Shown: piece by piece, positions 24,814 to 35,180 of the stretch | Position numbering within the stretch: the first letter of the stretch is position 1 | Layout: every line of letters begins with the position of its first letter | NCBI GenBank assembly: GCA_029378245.1 | Contig: JARKIF010000004.1 | Coordinates: 992,001-1,056,000, forward strand | Direction: 5' to 3' | DNA: 64,000 nucleotides | DNA from: Roridomyces roridus | Lineage: Eukaryota > Basidiomycota > Agaricomycetes > Agaricales > Mycenaceae | Translations under genes and position numbers: made by a program | Notes under the pieces: model-generated | Seen by the model: only the letters and a program-made list of their open reading frames with translations | Database searches by the model: none | Told to the model about the DNA's origin: nothing

Positions 24814-25505
24814 GAAGTTAGAGAAGATTGGAGAGAGAGACTGAGAGAGAGATCAGGAGGGTTTAAAAACCCGACCGTCGGAGATCGCCAGAGATCACTG
24901 ATCGCTATTGATCGGTTCGAAATCATGTCCGAGCCGTTTCTTCACGGACTGGGTTACCTGGGGTCGTCTCCTTCTTGATAAACATTTTATGTGTACCTGT
25001 ATGAGCTCCCACATTTTGAATGGAATCGGCGGCTAGGTATAAATTCAAGTTAGCTCAACAAGTGTCAGGTCCTGCTTGATTGTTCGGACCGTGCCGTGCC
25101 ACTAATATTACGGTTACCTACCTACCCGAATGAATATGAGATGGTACTTATCAGTTGTGTGAATATGCAGCAAATATGCAATGCACGAGGTGAAGATCCA
25201 CTGAGGGCAGGAGCTGATTTGGTTCTCAACCCGAGTGGGACGATGCCAGGATGATGGTTCGAGTTGAGAATCGAACATCTTGGCACGTGACCAAGTTGAA
25301 CTTTGGTTCAACTACTGTCGCTCATCTCAATCCCGCTCCAGTTTGTAAGGTACATACCGGTTCGTTGAACTCGTCCACTTGAGAGCTGCGCTGCGCTGAA
25401 CAATTGTCGAGCCAAAATCAGTACGTTCCGTCCAAATTCCGTTGGCAGCTTTGTAGTCTTTCCCACGGTTCAGGCAGTTATTCGATTCGGAGGCAAGACA
25501 AGATA
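24814..25505. other. intergenic, no gene seen
   Basis: About 690 bp holding the acyltransferase promoter (GA-rich just upstream of its ATG) and the 3' flank of the split transporter gene. A short palindromic stretch around 25256-25275 (GGTTCGAGTTGAGAATCGAAC) was noted. No tRNA or other RNA gene could be supported. Confidence 0.45.
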
Positions 25506-26493
25506 TCAAGTTCGAAGCTTTTTGAGCAAGTGGTATCGCGACAGAATCAGGATACAACCTCCCATGAACATGCAGACGCCAGCAAACACAGTGGACCAGC
25601 GAAAGTCGCTGTGTATAAGCATGCCGCTCAGAGGTTGTCCGGCCAACGCTGCCGCAGCTGGAGCGAAATCTGGTGAGCGAGAAGAGAAGAGTTGAAAGAA
25701 TCCAACCTGTGATAGTAAACCAAAGACCCATGCGAAGCCTGAGTAGATTGATTGAGGGCGGACGAATCAAAACAGAAATGTACGGACCCGATTTCACTTC
25801 TGTTGCTCGATAAATCGGCTAAGACGGCTGGTGTCATCGAGACGACTGAGAACTACCGTTAGATACGGGATAATCGCCAGGAAAATTCTCTCACAAGCGG
25901 CGTTGAGCCCGCCGTACAGAAGCGAGATGGCAACGATACCAGCCGAATTAAGATTGGCAAGCATGACCAAGATGCAACTCGCAGCCAAGAATGTTACTGG
26001 CGTTATAACGTTGAAGCTTCCTATATGGCCCGCCAGAAAGTTGGGAATCAAACGTCCAATGACGCCTCCCGCGTTAATAAAAGAAATCTTTACTTCTGTG
26101 AGTTGAAACATGCCTAGTAGATGAACAACGTACCGTGTCAAAGGCAATTTTCTGAGGGATGCCCCGTTTGATAGAATAAAGCTGTAGGTAGAAAACTGGG
26201 AGCGCAATGAGCCTATGAAGGTAAACAGGATCTGGGAAGCTGACCAGGATAGAATAATCCCAACATGACAAAAACGCCAGCTCCCACAAAAAATATATAT
26301 GGAGGGTCTGATAGTATTGACCGGAGAGACGGCTTTGAGGCAGAGCGGACTTTTGGATACCGTGGGCGCATAATCAAGTTGGCTACGAGCCTGCGAATCA
26401 TAGTCAGAACAGTATCGCATGCATCTTGGCGGCATACATGAGAAAAGTAACCAGGCCAGCTGACGCGCGAACGCCCACAGTGAAGCCGCGGCG

Positions 26494-26506
26494 AAAGAGC
26501 AAGTGG
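26494..26506. repeat. target-site duplication, left copy
   Basis: AAAGAGCAAGTGG immediately before the LINE 5' end. It is repeated at 32987-32999 after the poly(A). Removing the element and one copy restores continuous transporter codons. Confidence 0.9.
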
Positions 26507-26675
26507 AGGAGGACTCTCTTTCTTCTCGACCACGTGGTACTCCGACAAGGACCCCGGAACACGAGTGGCGCGCGACAACGAACGCGCCCGCAATTGAAGG
26601 ACACTACTGCTACCTACCTGTAACTACTCGGGAGCAACGAAATACGACAGAATCTACCATTTAGAGGAAAGAGAG

Positions 26676-28712
26676 ATGTCCGGAACAACCTCCAGGGGAA
26701 CAACCCCAAAATCGACACCCTCCATAGACCTCACGGCAGCCAAGGATATACAAGCGCGGATATCACCCTGGGACAGCAGACCGACAATGATGCAAGCTTT
26801 AGACAAGGTAAAAGATGTGAAGGACGCGAAGGCCGCTAGGAAATACCTGGAAGACACGCTCTGGGTGGCGAAAGACGCCACTCTGACAAAGGCGGAACTT
26901 GGGGCCATACTGATCAAAGCGTCCATGCTCACACAGACGATACAGAAGACCCTGTGGACATTGATACGCGCAGTCGGCTTCCTCCTGGAAACGATGGACG
27001 ATGAGCTGCCGCAAAAAGTAGCGGATGCGTGTGGAAACGCGATAGAGGAAGCGATTCTCGGGCCGTTGAAGGAAATGAAGGATACACATGGAGGACTGCG
27101 GGAGGCGGTCGAGGAAATGAAAGGTGAGTCCTCCGCTTTGAAAGGGGAGGTGGAGGAATCGAGAAAGGAGGTGGGGGCGCTTGCAGCGCAGTTACGTGTA
27201 TTGCAGGAGACGGTACTAGCGGCGAACAAAGCGACGACGGAGGTCGCAACGGAGGTGCGGGCGGCAACAGCAGCAGCAGCACCACAGTCGTACGCAGCGG
27301 CAGCGGCGATGCCGCCGCGCAGTATGACAGCTGCACAGGCCTCCGTACTTGCTCGCGCAGCACGCATGCGTCGGCAAATCTTGGTCGACAAGGCAGATGA
27401 TGCGATTACGAACGGGCTGAGCGAGTTGAGTGAGCAGGTGTTGCGCGAGAAGGCAAACCTGGCACTCACCTTGATGGAAGCGAAGTTGGAAGGGGCGAGT
27501 TTTGTAGGAGTAAAGAAGCTGGAGAACGGAGGAGTGGTCTACGACTGCAAGAGCGAAGAGATGGCGGGCTGGATCAAGCGCGACAACCACATGAAGCAAT
27601 TCCTTGCGGCCTTGGGAGGATCTTACTCGTATCGCCCCAGACGACAAGAACTGTTGGTGGAGAGGGTTGATATCGGCACCAAGGCGGACGACTCGGGGAC
27701 CTGGAGACTGGTGGAGAAAGACAGTGGGTTGGAGGATGGGTCAATCATCGGAGCGCGTTGGGTAAAGCCCCCGCACCAGAGGTCTCCGACGCAGAGTGTT
27801 GCCCACTTGCGGGTGGAATTTGCTCAAGACGAAGCTGCTAATCATGCCATCGACAACGGCCTCTTTTTCAATGGCAGGCATCATCGAGCAAGGAAGACCG
27901 AGGACGAGCCGCGACGCTGCGCGAAATGCCAGCAGTACGGCAAACACCTCGCGAGAGATTGCAAGGCGGAGGCTGACGTATGTGGACGCTGCGCAGGTGG
28001 CCATCGGACGAAGGAGTGCACGGTGACGGACTTGCGGACCGGCGCGAAATGCGCCAATTGCAAGGTGAGTGGGCACGGTGCTGTTGACCGTTCGTGCCCC
28101 GTCTTCCAGCGGGAGATGCAGAAGATGAAAGAGAGAGACCCAACCGCAGCATACCGTTACTTTCCGACTGCGGACTCACGCACTTGGGTTGCAGAGGCTG
28201 AGGTCTCCACGGATGCCCCAGGTTCGGCTTGGAGGGCTGGCCAAGGCAGACTGGCGGGTGGAAGGCCAGGGCAAGGGGGAGGGGTGCCGGTAGATGGAGG
28301 CTGGGAGGGCAGGCGCGCTAGGCATACAGCGCAGCCAGCTAGCGGCAATAGATGGTCTCGGGATGGGCTGTACCAGCCTACTATCCAGACCGCCTTTGCT
28401 GGAGCCAGTCAGCGCCGTAATCAAGGCGGCGTTACCAGCCCACATGACCGCGCGAGGGCTGAGGAGCAGTTGGTGGAGGAGGTGTCGAGAGGAATACGAG
28501 CAGGGGTGGAGAGGGCCGAGAGGAGGTATGGCTGGAGGGCACCGACGGGACCTTCGCCTCTGAGGCAGTCTACGGTCACGGGGGATGTGGAAAGGAACGG
28601 CCCGAGCAGCGGAGCACGGCCATGGTCCGATCTTGACGATACGGTGAGTGGCAACGCCAACCAAGATGAAGAAACCCAGGTCCCGGCCCCACCCGTGGGC
28701 GACGATCAATGA
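26676..28712 (+). CDS. LINE ORF1 gag-like RNA-binding protein
   Basis: A 678-residue open frame without interruption. The N-terminal 250 residues are helical and charged (probable coiled coil, with a Glu/Lys-rich stretch near residues 140-175). Three zinc knuckles follow near residues 408-475: CAKCQQYGKHLARDC, CGRCAGGHRTKEC and CANCKVSGHGAVDRSC. The C-terminal third is Gly/Arg-rich and low complexity. ORF1 proteins of Tad-like LINEs bind the element RNA and form the RNP. The stop codon overlaps the ORF2 start as ATGA (28709-28712). The ATG at 26676 lies 169 bp inside the element. Confidence 0.92.
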   Translation: MSGTTSRGTTPKSTPSIDLTAAKDIQARISPWDSRPTMMQALDKVKDVKDAKAARKYLEDTLWVAKDATLTKAELGAILIKASMLTQTIQKTLWTLIRAVGFLLETMDDELPQKVADACGNAIEEAILGPLKEMKDTHGGLREAVEEMKGESSALKGEVEESRKEVGALAAQLRVLQETVLAANKATTEVATEVRAATAAAAPQSYAAAAAMPPRSMTAAQASVLARAARMRRQILVDKADDAITNGLSELSEQVLREKANLALTLMEAKLEGASFVGVKKLENGGVVYDCKSEEMAGWIKRDNHMKQFLAALGGSYSYRPRRQELLVERVDIGTKADDSGTWRLVEKDSGLEDGSIIGARWVKPPHQRSPTQSVAHLRVEFAQDEAANHAIDNGLFFNGRHHRARKTEDEPRRCAKCQQYGKHLARDCKAEADVCGRCAGGHRTKECTVTDLRTGAKCANCKVSGHGAVDRSCPVFQREMQKMKERDPTAAYRYFPTADSRTWVAEAEVSTDAPGSAWRAGQGRLAGGRPGQGGGVPVDGGWEGRRARHTAQPASGNRWSRDGLYQPTIQTAFAGASQRRNQGGVTSPHDRARAEEQLVEEVSRGIRAGVERAERRYGWRAPTGPSPLRQSTVTGDVERNGPSSGARPWSDLDDTVSGNANQDEETQVPAPPVGDDQ

Positions 28713-31603
28713 ACCCGAGCGAAGGGAGAGATCCGCCGCCACGCAAGCTGAAGCTGTGGCAGCAGAACCTGGATCGTAGCCTGGACAATCAGCACGACTT
28801 ATTACAATCATTGGGGAAAACGGCTTACCATATAGCGGCGCTACAAGAGCCTTACATCGGCATCGGAGACAAGACTAGGGCGAACTCATACTGGCGGGTG
28901 GTGTATCCTTCCCGGCACGGAATGGACAACAAGAAGACAAGAGCGGTGACGTTGATCAATACCTCGCTACCCACGGAAGCCTGGTCGCAGCTCCACTTCC
29001 CGTCCACGGATGTCGTTGCGGTCGAGCTGAGAGGAGAGTTCGGAACACTGCGCATCGTCAACATCTACAACGACGGGGACAACAACACCACAATTACCAT
29101 TCTCCGTGACTTCATGCAAGCGCAAAGACCCGCGGCAGGCCCGGGACGTACGTATTACTTGTGGCTAGGAGATTTCAATCGGCATAGTCCGATGTGGGAC
29201 GAATTTAGAAATGCTCACCTTTTTACAGCCGAGGCGGAGGAGCTGGTATTTCCGCTGTTGCAGCTGCTCGGCCAGTACAGGATGGAGATGCCGCTCCCTC
29301 ATGGTGTACCGACACTCTGCGCGAAGGGCACGGGCAATCTGACCCGCCCCGACAATGTCTTCTGCAGCAAAGACTTCTTGGATTACTTCGTCTCCTGCAA
29401 CGCGTACCCGGAGCGCACACCAGGTAAGACGGATCACTTTCCGATTGTCATGGAGGCGGATTTGGTCCCGCCGAAGAGGGTGGTGGAGGAGAGGCGAGAT
29501 TGGAGAAGGACGGACTGGAAGGAGTTTGGCAAGATGTTAGCTGAGGAGCTTGAAGGGATACCAGAGGCGGAGGGATATGGAGGAGCGGAGGAGGTGGTGG
29601 CTGCCGTGGAAGCCCTGGATGCGGTGGTGTGGCGATGCGTGGGGAAGCACGTCCCGCTCAGCAAGATCAGCCCACATTCCAAACGTTGGTGGAATGGCGA
29701 GCTGAAAGCGCAGAAGGACGCGAAGCAGAAACTTGCTCAGCTATCCTTCTCACATCGCGACATTCCGGACAGTCCAGCCCATGAACAGTTTCGGCGCGCC
29801 AGGAACGACTACTCGGCGGCGCTGAAGAGGGCCAGGGACAGCTGCTGGATGGAGTACATGGAGGAGATTGAGGAAGCGGATGTGTTCACCATCGGGAAAA
29901 TGGTAAAAGGGGAGCCCGGGGATGGAGGGAAGACGAGGGTACCCGACTTGAAGAGGAAGACGAGGGGAAGGGAGGAAGTTGCGTCCACAAACGAGGAGAA
30001 GAGCAGGTGGATGGTGGAAGAGTTCTACCCGAGGAGGAGTTTGGGAGCGACGGACCCACCGCCGGACACAATCTATCCGGAACCGCTGTGGAAACACGCG
30101 CCGATTACGCAAGACCAGTTGCATCAAGTCATAGCAAAGATGAAGCCATACAAGGCGACGCGCAGCAATTCCTTCCCCAATTGTGTGTACAAGTCTAATG
30201 CTGATGCGCTAGTGCCGAGACTGCACAAGATCTATCGAGCATTAGACACCTATCAGCACGAGCCGGAAGACTGGAAGCGCACCGAGACGATTGTGGCCCG
30301 GAAACCAGGGAAACCTGACTACACGGCTGTGGGTGCGCATCGCCCGCTGATTCTGTCACATGGACACGCACGACTACGGAATGGAGCACGGAATCTACAG
30401 CTTGCGACAAATGCGGAGTACTTCAATATGTACCCGGGCAATCATTGGGGTGGGAGACCGGGGAGGTCGGGCGTTGAGATGGTGCAGGGGCTTGTGAAGA
30501 GGATCAAAGACGCGTGGAGACAGGGGAAGGCGGCGACGTTGCTGTTGAGGGATGTGAAGGGGGCGTTCCCGAGTGCGACATTAGCGAGGGTGGTGCATAA
30601 TATGCGGATGTCGGGAGTGCCGAAGGAGTTTACAGACGGGTTGATGCGCAGGTTTGAGGGAAGGAAAACCCGGCTGCTGTTCGATGACCACGTCTCCGAG
30701 GCGTTTGACATAATCGACGGGCTAGACCAGGGCGACCCGTTGTCGGTCAGCCTCTACCTGTTCTTCAACTCACCGTTAGCTAGGTTACAAGCGACATCGG
30801 CAGCAGCAACAACTCACTCAGGGATTTATATCGACGACTACCATGTCCTAGCCGTCGGAGATACGCTGCGCGACACGACCAAGGTGCTGCAAGAACTGGT
30901 GGAGACACCCGATGGCGTCGACGACTGGGCTGCAACGCACAACAGCATCTTCGGTGCGGCCAAGGATCAAGTTTGCCACTTCTCGCAGAAGAAGAGGCAG
31001 GTACGTGATATTTTTACGAGAGAATTGAAGTGGGTGAAGGAGGAGCGGCCGGTGCTCAAGTTGAATGGAGCTGAGGTGCAGCCGATGGAGGCAGTGAAGT
31101 TGGTGGGGGTGTGGCTAGACGAGAACTTGACCTTTAAACAGCAAGCAGCTGCGGCGCAGGGACGAGGGCACGAGTGGCTGGCAAAGTTCCGGCGCATCGC
31201 ACGGGTCTCAGGAGGAGTGGGACCTGGACAGGTGCGGCGACTCTATTCGGCCATCTGCGTGCCGAGGATGCTGTACGCTGCGGAGGTTTGGTTGGCGCCT
31301 GTCAGGCAAAGGGTCAGCGGGGAAAACAGGAGACGGGATGGGAGGGCAGCGATGAAGAAGCTCACATCAATCCAGATGAAGGCGGCGAGGATGATTGCCG
31401 GAGGCATGGTTTCCTCGCCAGCCGACTTATTGGATGCACACGCCGACTTGCTGCCGATCAATCTAGTGGTCGACAAGATTCTCCACCGGGCTGCCGTACG
31501 ATATGCATCCATCCCGGAATCACACCCCCTCCACGAAGAGGTACGCAAAGCGGTGCGTTACGGACATGTCAAGAACACCCGGCGCCGATACATTTCATCA
31601 TGA
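28709..31603 (+). CDS. LINE ORF2: endonuclease and reverse transcriptase
   Basis: Begins at the ATG in the ATGA overlap with ORF1. An AP-type endonuclease occupies about residues 10-240: KLWQQNLDRS, HIAALQEPYI, RIVNIYND, YYLWLGDFNRHSPMWDE, and the catalytic end KTDHFPI. Reverse transcriptase spans about residues 400-780: LLLRDVKGAFPS (motif A), GLDQGDPLSVSLYLFFNSPL (motif B), GIYIDDYHVLAVGD (the YIDD catalytic box, motif C). The thumb region continues to RYASIPESHPLHEEV. The frame then ends at a stop at 31601-31603. RNase H sequence continues in another frame, so the natural protein is probably longer (about 1,300 residues). Confidence 0.92.
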   Translation: MNPSEGRDPPPRKLKLWQQNLDRSLDNQHDLLQSLGKTAYHIAALQEPYIGIGDKTRANSYWRVVYPSRHGMDNKKTRAVTLINTSLPTEAWSQLHFPSTDVVAVELRGEFGTLRIVNIYNDGDNNTTITILRDFMQAQRPAAGPGRTYYLWLGDFNRHSPMWDEFRNAHLFTAEAEELVFPLLQLLGQYRMEMPLPHGVPTLCAKGTGNLTRPDNVFCSKDFLDYFVSCNAYPERTPGKTDHFPIVMEADLVPPKRVVEERRDWRRTDWKEFGKMLAEELEGIPEAEGYGGAEEVVAAVEALDAVVWRCVGKHVPLSKISPHSKRWWNGELKAQKDAKQKLAQLSFSHRDIPDSPAHEQFRRARNDYSAALKRARDSCWMEYMEEIEEADVFTIGKMVKGEPGDGGKTRVPDLKRKTRGREEVASTNEEKSRWMVEEFYPRRSLGATDPPPDTIYPEPLWKHAPITQDQLHQVIAKMKPYKATRSNSFPNCVYKSNADALVPRLHKIYRALDTYQHEPEDWKRTETIVARKPGKPDYTAVGAHRPLILSHGHARLRNGARNLQLATNAEYFNMYPGNHWGGRPGRSGVEMVQGLVKRIKDAWRQGKAATLLLRDVKGAFPSATLARVVHNMRMSGVPKEFTDGLMRRFEGRKTRLLFDDHVSEAFDIIDGLDQGDPLSVSLYLFFNSPLARLQATSAAATTHSGIYIDDYHVLAVGDTLRDTTKVLQELVETPDGVDDWAATHNSIFGAAKDQVCHFSQKKRQVRDIFTRELKWVKEERPVLKLNGAEVQPMEAVKLVGVWLDENLTFKQQAAAAQGRGHEWLAKFRRIARVSGGVGPGQVRRLYSAICVPRMLYAAEVWLAPVRQRVSGENRRRDGRAAMKKLTSIQMKAARMIAGGMVSSPADLLDAHADLLPINLVVDKILHRAAVRYASIPESHPLHEEVRKAVRYGHVKNTRRRYISS

Positions 31604-32685
31604 CGGCCTACAAGGACGTCCGGCCGAACAGAGTGGAGACCATACGAGCGGTGAGGAGGAAGGCGGGGTGGAAGGCGGGGCTGAAGGTGCAGGTAGATGC
31701 AACGAAAGAGGAGGCGAAGGAGAGGGCGCTTGCTGAGCCATCGCGGGTGAAACTGTTCTCGGACGGCTCGCTCGTGGATGGTAAGGTGGGAGCGGCGGGG
31801 GTGTTGATGATTGACGGGGTGGTGAAACGGCAGAAGGGACTGTTGTTGGGGTCGGCGAGGCATTACGGTGTGTATGAGGCGGAAGGAGTAGGGCAGATCT
31901 TGGCACTGGAGTGTCTGGAGGAGGAGGAGGACGTCAGGATCGAGGGAGTCGTGCCATTGGGGTTGGACAGTACCTCGGCGATACAGGCCACGGCGAACGC
32001 TAAAACTGGGACCGGGCGATACATCTGGGACAAATTCCACAGGAGGTTGCGGAAAACCAAAGAGGCTCATCCGAGTTTGAGGCTGCGCATCGACTGGACG
32101 CCCGGACACGTCGACATCCCGGGGAACGAGGCTGCAGACGCGGCAGCGAAGAGGGCAGCACTGGAAGGCTCTTTCGGCGATGCTATTGCGGTTTCGTCGG
32201 TTTTGCCCTACAGCAAATCAGCACTCTTGCTCGCGCACACTCGTATCCTTCAGGGAGCGGCGAAGAAGGAGTTCAGAAGATCGCCCAGATACAACCGGAT
32301 CAAGGATGTTGACGACAGCTTGCCATCACCCAAATTCAGAAAAAACACATCTTCCCTCCCCCGCAAACATGCTTCCCTCCTCTTCCAATTACGCTCGCAC
32401 CATGTCCCTCTCGCCCGGCACCTGCATCGTCTCAAGAAGGCGCCTTCACCGGTCTGCCCTTGCTGCGAGGTAGCCGAAGAAACAGTCGCGCACTATTTAT
32501 TTTTCTGCGAGGCCCACCACCACGCCCGACAAGCAATGTACGCGTCCAACCGCAAAGCCCAGTACTCCAAGCATCTCCTGAACGACCCGGACCTCTGGCC
32601 GGACCTCTTTGCGTACGTGCAACGCACCCGCCGATTCCACTCCGTCTTTGGAGACTTCAAACCGTTGGAAAAGCCCAAGAAGTAG
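31560..32685 (+). CDS. LINE ORF2 C-terminal part: RNase H and zinc motif, frame-shifted
   Basis: Direct continuation of ORF2 one base out of frame; the crossing point is near 31575-31600. The RNase H domain is intact: KLFSDGSLVDGKVGAAG (first Asp), GVYEAEGVGQILALECL (Glu), GLDSTSAIQA (second Asp), DWTPGHVDIPGNEAADAAAK (His/Asp). A C-terminal CPCCEVAEETVAHYLFFC follows, the cysteine-histidine motif usual at the end of Tad/I-type ORF2 proteins. It has no convincing start of its own, so I read it as the displaced end of ORF2, either by a one-base deletion or, less likely, a programmed -1 shift. Confidence 0.85.
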
Positions 32686-32989
32686 ATGGACACGGAGTGC
32701 GCTATACATTTTCTTTTCTCTTATTATGCTTCTCCTTCTCATTACCTACTCACGACCACCCATGACCTACACTTTACTTACTGGTTCCACCCAGTACGCG
32801 GACTTTCCGCTTGGCGCGTCGTCCTGACACGGCGCGCAAAGTTTCGAGCTAGCACGATATTCTTATAGAGCACTTCGGACTCTCAGCTACTATACCAGCA
32901 GATACAGACGGACCACCACTAGATAGTACATTCCTACCATATGTCTTAGACACAAAGGAATAAAACAAGGATACAAAAAAAAAAAAAAA
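32686..32989 (+). other. LINE 3' UTR and poly(A)
   Basis: Non-coding 3' tail of the element ending in A15 or longer. Part is T-rich near 32705-32760. Confidence 0.8.
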
Positions 32990-32999
32990 GAGCAAGTGG
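32987..32999. repeat. target-site duplication, right copy
   Basis: AAAGAGCAAGTGG following the A tract; the leading As cannot be separated from the poly(A). Confidence 0.9.
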
Positions 33000-33668
33000 T
33001 TGAGCAGAATTGGGAAAATTATACCGCCGATGGAAGCGCCTTGAACAGTACATTATTGGAGCACCAAGGATGGGCAAATCTCCTACCGCTTGTGATCAAC
33101 CCAAAAACCAAGCTCCTCCGCCTGGAAAAATGGTGGGTGGCGACACTGAGCGCCGGCAAGAAGGTGAGGCCCTGTCCGATCCCCAAGCCTAGAAGTGTTT
33201 GGGATGCGAAGCAAGATGAGAAGAGCCAGGTCTACCGATTCCTTGGGCGAGGAACACCTGCTTAATAGGGTTAGCACTGCAGAAGTAGCTATGGAATGAG
33301 ACGCACGAGATAATATTGATTCGGTTTTGCAAGGCTCAGGATCCAGAGCGAAAGGCAGTAGATGAAAGAGCCAACTATCATCAAGCCGTGGCTACAACGA
33401 GCGATTAATAGTGCCGCAGTAGTGTAGGAGGGGGTACAGTTACAAGTGCCCAGCATCAAAAGCTGCTCCGACCGCAAGGCCCAGTGCAAACTGAAGAGCG
33501 ATCTGGCAACTTCCTATCCATCTGAGTCGACCGTAAGTGTTATGAATGTATCACTCTCGGATACAGACGCGATTTCCGAAGGAGTTCTTGCAGTCATGAA
33601 TTCTCGCACATAAAAATCTGCAAAGAACATATCGGAACGCTGAGCGACAAAACGAGAAGAAAAGGCAC

Positions 33669-33679
33669 CTTGATACACG
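33669..33679 (-). other. 11-nt microexon of the transporter gene
   Basis: CGTGTATCAAG between an AG (CTCGAAG) and a GT (GTGCCT). Including it joins YFNAYG to DFYVREF through V-Y-Q, giving NAYGVYQDFYVREF, as expected for fungal MCT proteins. Skipping it breaks the frame. Confidence 0.7.
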
Positions 33680-33916
33680 CTTCGAGTGTGTGGGTCAAAA
33701 CTATATGGCTTGGAGTTGAACGAAGCCCCTACCCATACGCGTTGAAGTAGCTACTGTGGATTTAGAATCATGTGCGCAGGAGCAGAGGAGAGAAAAGTGT
33801 CACCCGAGACCAGCCAAATAGACCATGAAGCCTCCCGCGACGGTTGCACATGCTTGCACACCACCGTCAGGAGGTTCAAGTGCCAGTTCTTCATTCGTGG
33901 GTTCTCCTTCGTGCAT

Positions 33917-35180
33917 TTTCGGCTCAGGCGGGGTCTGGCTTTGAGAAGGCGGGGGCACCATGGGAGGAGAGGGTAAGGAGCAAAATCTGGATTAAATCAG
34001 ATGGAAGGCGGGTTCGTCGACTGATAGTTATGTACAACTGCAACACCTGGTGTTCCAGTGCTCGGTCCCAGGGTGAACGTGGAGTTAATAAAAAGCGTCG
34101 TGGGTACTCTCGACGAGGAGCTCATCTTCCTTACCAGAGCTTCAAAGGATGGTAGCTACAGAGCCCTTGACCGGAAGCAACTCTGAAGAGACCGAGGATC
34201 GAGGCCAGGGCCCGTCTTTGAAAGAAGTCTTCGAAGTTCTTTCGTCAGACTACGATGGAAGGTGCCAAATGCCGGCTTCTGAGTTGGAGGCGCAGGTTGA
34301 CTCGAATATATGCAACGAATTGGGAATCGCGGCCGCGGACGCATCTATTTCAGATAGAGCGACTGGCTGAGCACTGAGGATAAGTGTAAGCGCAACTTGG
34401 TCAGAACATAAACGAGGACAAAGTTGGATTTGCCTCTTGATCAGATATCTGAACGACCATCTTCAACGTTGGTCCGCGGATACACAAATACTCTCAATCT
34501 CGTCTCGGGATGTTGGCTCTCATGGTCGTGGGTTTGGATGAAGCCTACTTAGCATATAAGCCAAGTATCTTCAACTAGGATCGTGGCGCTACACTTGTGT
34601 GGCAGCCCGACGACCATCACGCTTTCTCAGCCACCGCCGTCGCGCCGTCCGAAGCACCAAGCAACAGTGCTAGCAAAGTGCTAGAGTGACAGAAAAAGCC
34701 CGCGCAGCCTGCAGGTGTTAGAGGATGATAGATGTCATCAAGGTCTAGGCCCTTGCACATCAAGACGAGGGTGTGCATGGGCTGTGTGCGAGCGACTGGA
34801 GAAGAAAAATCAGAGACGGGGGGAAGAGTCTGTGCTTGTATGATTTCTTAGTTCAGTATCCGTTGAGCGCTTGAGCAGAGCCCTACAATCCCGAAATTCG
34901 GTACCTGAAGATGTCAACAAATTGAAGTAATGGTGATCGGGTTGATGGTTTCCCTGCTGCTTTCGCCGGTCTGCCTCTACCACCTGGTCGCACTGGTGTC
35001 CCAGGGCTTTCTCTCTTTTGGTTCTGCCTTATGGGTTCAAAGGCCAGTTGCTTTACACCAAGGGGTCCATGTCCTCATCTTTCACAGAGCGCTAGTCGCA
35101 AACTATCCGGGCCCGGCGCCATTTCCTTTCACCAACCCGCCCCCCGAGGCGGGTCTTTCATTCCCCTTCCACGGTCAATC
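33917..35180. other. intergenic between divergent genes
   Basis: About 1.26 kb upstream of the transporter (minus) and the membrane glycoprotein (plus). A 73-codon open frame at 34149-34370 has no recognisable features. No RNA gene or repeat is evident. Confidence 0.45.

Larger units (their letters stand above)
26507..32989 (+). mobile_element. full-length Tad-like LINE (non-LTR retrotransposon)
   Basis: About 6.48 kb: 5' leader (26507-26675), ORF1 with zinc knuckles, ORF2 with endonuclease, reverse transcriptase and RNase H, a 3' UTR, and a terminal A tract of at least 15 bases (about 32975-32989). It is bounded by a direct repeat AGAGCAAGTGG (26496-26506 and 32989-32999, up to 13 bp if the As are counted), the target-site duplication. 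ORF1-ORF2 organisation, downstream RNase H and a C-terminal CCHC-like motif match the Tad/I group known from fungi. Insertion is antisense to the host transporter gene. Confidence 0.93.
25506..33916 (-). pseudogene. MFS monocarboxylate-transporter-like gene split by a LINE
   Basis: The N-terminal half lies at 33916-32987 and the C-terminal half at 26506-25506. N half: start ATG 33916, EPPDGGVQACATVAGGFMVY, YFNAYG, an 11-nt microexon (33669-33679), DFYVREFMTARTPSEIA, WIGSCQIALQFALGLAVGAA, MIVGSFIYCLSLWILSLAKP, QVFLAQGIG, QGLTFLPALSVATHHF, and ASIGGIIFPILLNHLLF. The C half picks up at RRGFTVGVRASAGLVTFL, then LVANLIMRPRYPKV, DPPYIFFVGAGVFVMLGLFY, FYLQLYSIKRGIPQKIAFD, ISFINAGGVIGRLIPNFLAG, LRMGLWFTIT, and the last helix FAGVCMFMGGCILILSRY. 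The set matches fungal MCT-type major facilitators. The LINE sits inside the codons between NHLLF and RRGF. One unresolved frame change lies near 25805-25840 in the C half, consistent with decay after disruption. Confidence 0.88.

Noticed and set aside
25250..25285. Sequence GGTTCGAGTTGAGAATCGAAC resembling a tRNA B box
   Set aside because: No A box, acceptor stem or anticodon arm can be placed around it; it is a short palindrome only.
26213..26593. Minus-strand open frame crossing the LINE boundary, as the true start of a short transporter
   Set aside because: Its first 29 codons derive from the LINE 5' region; the genuine N-terminal half is found at 33916-32987.
34149..34370. 73-codon open frame between the transporter and the glycoprotein gene
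   Set aside because: Composition is unremarkable, no motif or splice continuation is seen, and it lies in a long intergenic region.
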